From Melampsora larici-populina 98AG31 (Eukaryota; Basidiomycota; Pucciniomycetes; Pucciniales; Melampsoraceae), in assembly GCF_000204055.1 (NCBI RefSeq), contig NW_006768772.1, positions 1,248,829-1,312,828 on the forward strand: a stretch of DNA of 64,000 bases, read 5' to 3'. Each line of letters begins with the position of its first letter. The stretch's first letter is position 1. The translations under genes were made by a program, and so were the position numbers. The notes beneath the pieces are model-generated. The model was not told the DNA's origin. It saw only the letters and a program-made list of their open reading frames with translations, and did not search any database. Below, in pieces: positions 25,030-33,775 of the stretch.

Positions 25030-26558
25030 TCATTCACGTTCACCCAATTTGCGTTTTTTAACGGTTGGGTCTGGCTGTGGCTGTTTGGAAGCTGCAAGAT
25101 ATTCCTTATGAAAACTTTGGCGAAGAGCTCCGATCGTGACTGGTTTGGAATGACTGATCTGCAGCTGCTCCCATTCCCGCAGCCTGTCTTCCCCAAGGGC
25201 GTCTAGCCATTTGGCGTGCCGATAAACTGTCCTGTCTCCTCTCTTGAACCGGGCGGCAAACATCCGGTCCCACGCACGTAGCCTCGGCACAGTTTTCAAC
25301 AACTGTAGCCATTCCAAGAGATGACTCATTGGCGCCTCAAAATCTGGCCAGGTCGATTTGGCTGGATGGTCCAAATCTGGCGTCTGTTATTGAATAAAGG
25401 CAGTGATTAGTTTTATGACCTTCTGAATTAAAAAGTAGGTGACGTACTCACGATTGGACCGCTTCGTCGTTCATGTGGTTTGGGGTTGTTTTGGCCGGGA
25501 GCTGCTCTGCCGTTGAAGAGGGTCCCACTTCACCGACGACAATGATTTCATCATCGTCTTTGACCAATCCTGATATCGGAGAAGAGGCAAGTGTTCCCTT
25601 CAAAGCCAAGGGCCCTGCGGCAGCCATAGGTGGTCCAGTTGTTCCCACTGTCGCAAAGGAAGTCGCTGTATCCGTATCGTAGGTGGATTTGAGGAAGTGG
25701 TAGAAACGGTGACAGTCTTCATCCTTGAGTTGGGCGCGTCTGACCAGGATTTGACGGGGTGCGGAGGGAAAACGGGAAAGGACATCAATCGAAAGGGTAC
25801 ACTTTGGAAATGAAATCGTACAAATCAATCAGCGACAAACGTAGTGGAAGTTGGAGGTAACGTTCTCGCACGCACCCATCCTTCTAACGTGGGATCCCAG
25901 ATTGACAAGGCTCGGGACCAACCGTCATCACTTGAAAGCCCTTCTATGACAGCAGCCTCGTTAACAAGGTGCTGGCATTGATCCAGGCTGAACTTTGGCC
26001 AACCTGGATCAATGCCAGCAACGAGTACATCTTGGGCGCTTCACCAGCCTGGAAAAAGTATTTGGTCAGTTCAGTTCATTGGCCTGCCAAGTCCCTCACA
26101 AATGAAGGAATGTCGGTGCTTACAGTAAGCCATGCAATGATTTTGACCACCTTTGACTCGTCAGTTTCCACTCGTTGATGTCGTTTGAAGTTTTCGGTGC
26201 GCTCTTTACGTAGGTCAAAGAAATGGCCAAGCTGTGTAATGTCCAATTCATGTGCAACGCGAGCGCCACTCTGCGCGCTCTGTGGTGGGAGACACCTATG
26301 TTGTGGTAAAGGAACATGTTTTGCAGCAATTTGGCCCCCCCCAAGGAGTTGCGCCAGTTGAAATAGGGGGGAGCACCAGAGGATTGCCGGAGATTGGGAA
26401 TGGGATGGGAATGGGAATGGGAGCTGTATGAATGAATGGGCATACAGGAGTTGGTCAACACCCAATTGGTCTGCACTTTTCTTTTGAAACATCCAACAAA
26501 GCGCCACACCGTTGGCTTCGTGTATATGTATCAACCCTTTACAACCCCTATAACTCAA
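25030..26558 (-). CDS. KDZ-element cargo gene B, unknown, exon structure unresolved
   Basis: Minus-strand multi-exon coding region. The 3' exon (about 25386-25030) is clear: it contains TWPDFEAPMSHLLEWLQLL, VPRLRAWDRMFAARF, YRHAKWLDALGEDRLREW and a basic end (TVKKRKLGERE) that looks like a nuclear localisation signal. Upstream coding blocks include RAQLKDEDCHRFYHFLKSTY (about 25735), ALSIWDPTLEGWVRA (about 25910), AGEAPKMYSLLALI (about 26040) and ELDITQLGHFFDLRKERTENF (about 26230). I could not join all blocks in phase, so the start at 26558 and the exon edges are tentative. The family is not recognised. A 17-bp perfect inverted repeat lies at one exon/intron edge (separate entry). Confidence 0.5.
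25971..26019. repeat. 17-bp perfect inverted repeat with 15-nt loop
   Basis: GCTGGCATTGATCCAGG at 25971-25987 and its exact reverse complement at 26003-26019. It would form a strong hairpin in RNA or DNA. It lies within cargo gene B. Confidence 0.8.
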
Positions 26559-26807
26559 CTTAAGTCAGAGAAATCATCTGAAGAACTTGGAAGACTCTGA
26601 TTTTGATGTTATGATGGGTCTGGTCAAGATTATCGAAATGTAATGTAGGCTTATGTCGCACACTCCATTGTTGTACTCAAAATGCATTAAAAACATATGC
26701 AAGGTATGGTTTCTATGCCGGCCGATGGGACGAATGTTTACAAAGAAGGATGTGTATGTGCTTCTCAGCCTAAACCTCTGAACTGAAACATGGCGGTGAG
26801 TACAGGC
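26559..26807. other. Between cargo genes B and C
   Basis: Short spacer with no feature I can name. It presumably carries the promoter of gene B. Confidence 0.3.
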
Positions 26808-27703
26808 TCATACAGCCCATTCCCATTCCCGCGATTCCCAACCTCCGACAGTCCTCCAATTCTCTGAAATAGGGGGGGAAACACGTTCAAGACGTTTAAG
26901 GACAGGATGTATGTTGGGAGCTGTACTGGTGGCGCCGGAGTTGCCTTCGTGCTTTGACACGTGACCCTTGGCTGGACAGATACGGTCTTTGTCTCCTAGA
27001 GTGTTACAGCACTGGCACCGTAAGTTAACACACATTAGTTTGGAGGTCACTAGTTTTTGGAGGACACAAAGTACTGACCGAAGCGCAGGCGCGATAACGG
27101 CATCGCTTGTTTCCCTGGCGTGCCTCTGTAGGTAGATGAGCGCTAGTACGGCCGTCAACGCCTCGGCAGGTAATAGCGTCACTCTTCTTGGGAGATCCTG
27201 CTGGAGATGTCGAAGTGGTTGGTCGGAAAATTTGCTCGATCAATCGCTGGCTTGCAAACATGGCAAGAGGCTCGTTGGTTTCGTCAGGGATTGGAATTGG
27301 GTTTGCGGCGGCGGGCTGACGAGGCTGATATGGTTTTGGGGGCCAATTGCCCTCGTTGATTGACGCGATCTCGTGATTGAGCTGGGTAAAGTTCCAGGAG
27401 CGGTAGTAATGGCCACCACCAGGTGGTGGTTTCAAGGAGCACTGGAAATGAGAGAAATGATAGGTAGGTTAGTTGAGTGAGGCTGACACACTTAAACAGT
27501 GAATATGGTAAACTCACGGCTACGCGCCAACATGTGGACAGTTGGGTCAGGTATTTCAGAGGTGTGGTCTGGTGACCCAGCGAGAAACAAGCTGGGCAGG
27601 TCAAACCCGTTGAGCGACCCAACAATGGAAGTGGGAGAGGTTGAGATGGGTTCAGGCGGTGATAACTAGAGTCGATGTAGATAGGTTTTGGTGTCTTCTT
27701 CAT
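26808..27703 (-). CDS. KDZ-element cargo gene C, unknown, one junction unresolved
   Basis: Minus strand. Exon 1 is 27703-27518 (62 codons; contains TGLTCPACFSLGHQTTP, a CPxC motif). Exon 2 starts at 27441 in phase (CSLKPPPGGGHYYRSWNFTQL, then a Pro-rich stretch and LIEQIFRPTTST). A further coding block, about 27195-26808, reads LLPAEALTAVLALIYLQRHA, then LRCQCCNTLGDKDRICPAKGH and ends WESREWEWAV. It is one base out of frame with exon 2, so either an intron near 27195-27260 or a small indel separates them. The pairs CPxC and CQCC...C suggest zinc binding (inference). The family is not recognised; it could be a domesticated or helper protein of the element. Confidence 0.5.
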
Positions 27704-27966
27704 TGTTGACAAGCTTTGGTGGTGGGTGGAACAGTTGTGGTAAGCAAGAACGCGTACAGAGAAGTGATGCAGATGGGTGAGGTACGGGACGGGGTCACGT
27801 ACGTCCGGTAATCCCGAGTTTTGGGTGGTATGCTTCACAGGGGATGTTCAACACGGAAGAGTTGTGGGAAAGGTGCGGACGAAGGTGTCAAAGAGGGTGT
27901 CTGGGAATGGATAAGCTCGGTGACAGGCCGAGGGGACGTTCACAGGGACATGTACCAATGGGTGAA

Positions 27967-28000
27967 AGACACTAGTGTCTACCTCAAGACACTAGTGTCT
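27967..28000. promoter_or_regulatory. Two 14-bp palindromes, right subterminal
   Basis: AGACACTAGTGTCT occurs at 27967-27980 and again at 27987-28000. It is followed by GAGTCCTCCCGAAAGCCTGGTGTTCC, whose complement resembles the left-end CCTGGCCTTTGGGAGGA block. Likely transposase-binding sites (inference). Confidence 0.55.
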
Positions 28001-28155
28001 GAGTCCTCCCGAAAGCCTGGTGTTCCCGCCTCCTTTGGGACACTTTTGGCCCGTCTAGCCCGGCAAGCCAGCCCATCGACGGGCTGGAGCGCGAACCGCT
28101 CACGGGCCTCACTTACTGTTTGAGTCATTCGGGCTTAGCCCAGCCGGGCCCGCCC

Positions 28156-28176
28156 GGCGGGCCGGGTGCAGGCCTT
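28156..28176 (-). repeat. Right 21-bp terminal inverted repeat of the KDZ element
   Basis: Exact reverse complement of 19145-19165. The 8-mer ATTTATCA follows directly. Confidence 0.85.
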
Positions 28177-28184
28177 ATTTATCA

Positions 28185-28906
28185 GTACTTGGCGGTCTTC
28201 GGGTACTCAAGCCATTTCAAGACACAGGGGGGCAAATAGGAGCTCACATTGATGTGAGCAGAGGAAGCTTTTGTGATATCCCCAAAATTTCTTCAAAATT
28301 TCTTCAATTCACATTTTTTGTTGCGCTGAGGTGCTCAGCCTTTGATACCTATCACCCACTTCGGCAAAAAAAGTCACATTAATCATTTAATGCAACTTTT
28401 ACATTAGCGGGGTTCAAGTCAAAATAATTTGGCCCTAAATGGCTTTTAGACATTGCTCGAAGGTCGTAAATTATGACTCATGTTTTATGACTTGCGCGAG
28501 TAGCTTTAGAGCTACTTGCAAGGTCTAAAATTATACAACAATGCCTATAATTTTAAGACAATAGATTTTTTTTTGGATTGAGAAAAAAATACCGTCTTTT
28601 TTTGTTTCAAGAAAAGGCGTACAAGTAGTTTTTTTTCTTCCCTAATGGTCATTTTTCATATCCTTCTCTCTTGTTGAGTCCATAACAGCAGATAAAATGC
28701 ACTTTTTTCCAGCACTTGTACCTTTGTCTCAAAGCTTGTCTTCTTCTCTTTATAAGACGTAGTGGCCTATTCTTAAACCATTCTTACGACGTCCAAGTTG
28801 GTTTTAGGTAAAATTTGTCCTAAAAAACTCTCTCGGATGTTGTAAAATTCCTACTTGGAATTTTTGACTTGAACCCCGCTATTATGGTGAGAAATGTTCT
28901 CACCGT
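28185..28906. other. Spacer between KDZ element and Gypsy element
   Basis: AT-rich, with no gene. A short frame at 28820-29014 crosses the LTR boundary and is spurious. Confidence 0.4.
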
Positions 28907-31420
28907 TGTAGAACTTATAACCCAACAAGGGTTATACAGAGCTGGAAGAGGATAATCTACTAATAAAATGACTAGTAGACGTTGTCTAAGGACTGCTCTT
29001 CTAAAACAACACAATCAGAAAGAGCTCTGTTGTATTGAGTACTGATAAGGCACCAGAGAAATATAACTTCACACGTAATTTTAACTTCAAAAGCACACTT
29101 TGTATTACTATCAACACTGCTATAGTGTTATTCCCAATTGATAACTGAAAAAAAATAAGCAATATCTGATTGATATTATTCCCAATAAGTCTTTATGACT
29201 ATAAAACTAAAGTAAATTTCTCTTTATAACTGTAATAAAGGGCGTATTTAAGGGCGCGTTCACTTAAGCGCTTTTTCACGAAAAAGCGCTTTCTTGAATG
29301 TTGATAAATCACATTCTGTGAAATGCGTTTGATTTCTTATTTACAAGCATTCTTGAAATCACAGAATGCTTGAAAAAAGTCTTTTTTTGGCACTTTTCAA
29401 GAATTCGATAATATCACATTTTTTGCTCTCGAAATCGCATTCTGCCTCAACTTTTCCCACCTATCATTTCATTTGTGAACTTATCCTGAAATCTCACAAT
29501 GTACCTTCCACTGTACAGGACCCCTCAGATATTTCCCGAGTCCCCATTCATCGTACACAGCTCTCAAAATCCGTCATCCACCACTCTCCTCAAAAAACGT
29601 CTTCGATTCATCCTCACTTGATCTCATTCTCAACCCAAGTCACCTTTATACAAGCACAGGAACCTGATCTAATTTTCGTTTGGAAGTGAGGCAAATAGCC
29701 ATTTGAGCTTTACTGTCATAAGATGATTTAGCTAAACACTGTTTCTCACTCAAACTGAGTTCCAGTTCAGTCTTTTTGATAGACGTCAAAGCATCTTTCT
29801 CGATCAATCAAACTTCAGCTGTGATTAGTCGAAGATAATGCTGGTACAAAGACCTGATTGAGTTCAATTCGAGAAAGGATTGAAAGAAAGGATTGAGCAT
29901 CAACAATTTGCAAAAGTGAGGATGTATGATTGGTTTATGTAGTGGGATTTTTCAGATCGAAGGGTTTGTCTGGGGATCAACAAACAAAAAAATCGTCCTT
30001 AATTTCACCTTTAATCAAACGCTTCATGACCTCTTTTGTCATGAAACGTGAAATTTTGTTTTTTTACAAAAATCGCTTTTCTACATGTAGAAAAGCGGTC
30101 ACCTAGAATGCGCTTTCTGGAAATCTGGCCTAAGTGAACGCGGCCTAAGTGAACAGGTACTATTAAAATAAGTTTATGATGATAAACAAAATAATAATGG
30201 CGTAAATGATAAAGAAAAAAAAGGGGAACAACAGTCCCAAAACCCTCTCAAAGTATATATAACAATGTACTAGAACTTTTACAATGGTCAACAGCCTCAA
30301 AACCAATCAAATCCGCCCAAAATTCCCTAAAAACCCTATGATGACGCAATGTAATGGTTTTGTTACTAATAAATGATGTAATTTTCACAGCTAAAAGTGA
30401 TCAATGACGCAATAATATGATGTACAGCACTTCTTATGATGAATACAGGTGATTTTTTCCTTGTAAACTAGCTGAAAACCAATTTTTGAGATTACGAATT
30501 TTTTCAGATGTGCTTCAATTTTTGATTACTAAAGTGCATCTTGTAGTCCACGTGTTACTGATCATCTCTGACACCTACATGACCTACTTATGATGAGTGA
30601 TGAGTAAGATATTGAGTTGTGAAGTTAAGGTTTTTAGTGTTACATATGACTTGTGACTGTAAATTCGAGATTCACACCAATTCTTTATTTGCCTTATAAC
30701 TTTTTACACACACCTCCGTTACTAATGATTTAAAGTTTGTACATTATGTAATCCACTCTTCTGCGTTGAATGAGCCATCTACCAACCTATTCTGACGTCA
30801 TTTGACATATGTAATTAGCTGAAAACCTCCATTTTCCACGAATTTCACCCATTTTCTTCACTTTTCACAGCTACTACTAAGCCTTTCTTGCTCATGTAAT
30901 ATTACATCATCATCTATAGCCTTAAAAATCCCGGAAAATCCTCTTGGCAACCTTAAATTCCATCACTACCACTATTACACAACCAAACTACACGTGTACC
31001 TCTTGTTTACCAACTTCGAAAAAGTGCTTTTTTCCTAATAACTTCTGTTTCTACTTATCAACCTTGAAGATTAAAATTGTCATAGTATCATATAATGTTG
31101 TTCTTTCATATTCTAACCTCATAATACCCATAACTTTATTTTTACTAACCTAAAAACCATTTTCCAACCTTTATACCTATAATTTTAAATTTTTCTTATG
31201 TTTTTCTTTCTTTCTTTTTGAAATAAGTTTGTAAGTAAACTATAATGATCTTATGTATAATGTATATAATGTTGACCTAATGACCAATACATAAGCCTAC
31301 AAGAGCTTCAATTGATCAAAAACCTCCATTTCGAATTTTCTTTCCTGCTGAATCCTGCTAATAAACTGGTAAACTGGTAATTGTGAATTTTTTAATTGAT
31401 CCCATAAATTGATCACCACA
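28907..31420 (-). repeat. 3' LTR (left copy), interrupted by a MITE
   Basis: Matches 39335-40963 nearly base for base except for the insertion at 29252-30148. It ends at the polypurine tract on the inner side. Confidence 0.93.
29252..30145. mobile_element. 894-bp Harbinger-like MITE nested in the left LTR
   Basis: Terminal inverted repeats are GGGCGCGTTCACTTA (29252-29266) and the complement of GGCCGCGTTCACTTA (30131-30145), with one mismatch. TAA lies on both sides (29249-29251 and 30146-30148). A 3-bp TWA duplication and GG-starting ends fit the PIF/Harbinger superfamily. The intact right LTR shows the empty site (near 39680), so the edges are directly visible. No transposase is inside. 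Confidence 0.85.
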
Positions 31421-31435
31421 TCCTCCTCTTCTTCC
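31421..31435 (-). other. Polypurine tract
   Basis: On the minus strand GGAAGAAGAGGAGGA directly precedes the 3' LTR start TGTGG. It primes plus-strand DNA synthesis in the family. Confidence 0.8.
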
Positions 31436-31517
31436 AAACTGCCCCCAGTTTATCAATTAAACAATTCAATTAAACACTCCAAATCACTAAATTCTCGAAT
31501 TTTCCTTTATTTCCAAT

Positions 31518-32430
31518 ATGGTCAACACTGTTTCACCTTCTGTAGCTTCACCTTGTGTCAAATGCCGGATGGTAAACTCCTCCTGCCACTATCAAATCAA
31601 TCCTGCTTGCCAAAGATGCCATAGTCTAGGAATAATATGCTGTAAGTCCAATTTCTTTCTTCTATTTCTTTCTTCTTTTCTTTATAATAAGTTTCAATGT
31701 TTTTATTTAATTCTTTTACTAATTTTTAATGTCTTTTCTTTATTTAATTTTAATAGCCTACCCCTCAGCGCCTTCATCCAATAATTCACCTGTACCTAAT
31801 TCTCCTGCCAACAATTACCCTCCACCAAACACGCCTAATACTCCTATCAGAATAAATTTCCTTAACCCTTATAATATTAATTTAAATAACACGCCTTCAG
31901 CACCTGATTCCCCTAATCCCTCTATTACTTCATCAATTGAAACCAACTTTACTACATCTGATCCATTTTTTGAAAGATTATATGAACATAACCTGGCGTG
32001 GAAAACTGATTATATAACTTATCAGAATTGGCATTCTTGGAGGATCCTGGATGATACAATCAGACAATTTAAAGAAGCAGGCTTTGAAGTTCCAAACATA
32101 ATTAATAATCATTATCATTTGTTGCGTGCACATTCTATAGCTGAGTATGTTTCAAGAAGGGGTGAAGATGAGTGTTTGACTGTAGCAACTTTTATTCCAT
32201 TCCTTAATCATGCTGAGCGTGCAAATGCTGCTATTTTATCCCCCTACAGTACTCCTTCTACCAATCCTCCTAATACTGAACCTCCTCTAATTAATTATGT
32301 TAATAATAGTCCTCCTGTAATTCCCGCTGTAAATTCTCCTTATACTGATTATAATTATTCTGAATATACTCCTACTATTTATGAACTTCCAAGCTGGCTT
32401 GATCCACGCCTTTTCCCTTCTTCTCCTTAA
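31518..32430 (+). CDS. Antisense retroelement gene: Zn2Cys6-like protein, 265 aa
   Basis: Two exons on the plus strand, 31518-31641 and 31757-32430, joined in phase by a canonical GTAAGT...TTTTAATAG intron. This strand is opposite to gag-pol. Residues 13-41 contain CVKCRMVNSSC, then PACQRC and LGIIC: Cys spacing 2-6-7-2-6, which fits the fungal Zn2Cys6 DNA-binding cluster. A Pro/Asn/Ser-rich linker follows. An ordered block comes at about 125-205 (DPFFERLYEHNLAWKTDY, NWHSWRILDDTIRQFKEAGF, AEYVSRRGEDECLTVATFIP), then another Pro/Asn-rich tail. It lies between the integrase end and the polypurine tract, with its start 97 bp from the LTR, so its promoter would be in the LTR read backwards. The function is unknown; a DNA-binding regulator or targeting factor is inference. 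Confidence 0.72.
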
Positions 32431-32642
32431 TTTTTTTTTTTATATCTTTTAACTTGTACATTTTTAATCTTCTTTTAAAATTTTAATATAATTATTATAC
32501 TGATAACTAGTGAAACATATCCTTATTTTTTTTTTTTTTTAAATCTTATCTTATATTTTTATTCTGGTCTTTTAATTCTTTTAATCTTTTATATATATTT
32601 TTATCTTTTGAAATTAATAATATTATTAGTGGTAATTTATAC

Positions 32643-33775
32643 TTATAATTGCGCCTCTTCCTCTTCAATGCCCACCTCCTCTTCTTCTGCTAATATTGCC
32701 ACACCCCTAGGATAAAATCTTTTAACATGTTCAGCAGCATATTTTCGCGATAATTGAGTTCCATCTAACTCTTCTAGAATATAAGCACCTCCCATATGTT
32801 GTTCAACTACCTTATAAGGCCCATTCCATCTATTTTTAAATAATTTTCCCCATTGAAATTCTAAACTTTTGTTATAAGTTAATACCAAAGTTCCCTTCTC
32901 TAATGGATTTCTTAATCTATGCGCATTTTTCTTGTCCCAATATATAATTCCATCTACTCTTGCCTTCATCATCTTTTCATAAGCCTTCTTAATTAATTCT
33001 TCTCTTCCCAATAATTGTTCCATTCTTGCTTTTAATAAATCTTCTCCAGTGTAAATAATATCCCAATCAATACCTAAAAATGTCCCAGCTTCCAAATCCA
33101 CGGGTAAAATTGCTAGTTGATTAAATAACATCTCATAAGGAGATAATCCAGTGGTTCTTTTCGTGGAAATCCTGTCTGCAAATATTACTTGAGGTAGAAA
33201 TGTTTCCCAAGAAGTCCCAGTCTCATCACTTAATTTTACCAAAGCTCCTTTAATATCCTTATGACCTCTTTCAACCATTCCTTCTGACTGTGGCCAATAT
33301 GCCGTGGATTCCCCTAACTTTGATCCTGACATAGCAATTGCATCTCTAAATACCCCTTTAAATTCAGAACCTCCATCCACAGTAAAACATTTAACAGAAC
33401 CATATCTCATTAACCATTCTTTAGTAATAAATTTGGCCACTGCAGGTGCTGTTAACTTCTTTAAAGGTGCAGCTTCTACCCATCCAGTTAAATCATCTCT
33501 AGCTATTATAGCATAATTATAATTACCCGCCTTAATATGAATTGCATCCAAGCTCACTCTTCCAAATAAAGTACTTTCACCAGTTGCCCTTCCCATTTCT
33601 TTTTCTTTCTTTGAACTTTTCTTCTGACATATTTCACACGTCAATACCCAATCTCTAACAAATTCCTTCATTTCAGGCCACCAGAATCTTACCAAACATC
33701 TTTTATAAGTCTCCTCAATTCCTCTATGTCCTAATTCCTCATGTAATTTCTCTAAAACAAACCTTTGTCCTTCTA
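32643..33775 (-). CDS. Integrase region of the Gypsy element (frame -1 to pol)
   Basis: Open frame from about 33800 to 32643. The zinc-binding HHCC part reads LHEELGHRGIEETYKRC and TCEICQKK. The catalytic triad is visible as Asp in RVSLDAIHIK, Asp in FTVDGGSEFKG and Glu in YWPQSEGMVERGHKDIK. The C-terminus holds a WNGPYKVVEQ segment, as in Gypsy integrases. Integrase inserts the cDNA into the chromosome. The frame differs by one base from the upstream pol frame, which stops at 33773, so production needs recoding, or a one-base indel has broken the polyprotein. Confidence 0.9.

Larger units (their letters stand above)
19140..28176. mobile_element. KDZ-type (Kyakuja-Dileera-Zisupton) DNA transposon, about 9.0 kb
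   Basis: Ends are defined by a perfect 21-bp inverted repeat: 19145-19165 (AAGGCCTGCACCCGGCCCGC plus C) and its reverse complement at 28156-28176. The 8-mer ATTTATCA lies at 19132-19139 and, in the same orientation, immediately after the right end at 28177-28184, so it is a candidate target-site duplication; five bases (CTGGT) separate it from the left repeat. Terminal regions are markedly GC-rich compared with the chromosome. Inside are an apparently intact KDZ transposase (plus) and at least three unrelated genes (minus). Palindromic motifs containing AGTGTCTGAG or AGACACTAGTGTCT sit 0.2 kb inside each end. Confidence 0.85.

Noticed and set aside
30944..31153. 69-aa frame identical in both LTRs (also 40475-40684)
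   Set aside because: Identity reflects LTR duplication; it lacks an ATG start in a good context and shows no protein-like composition.
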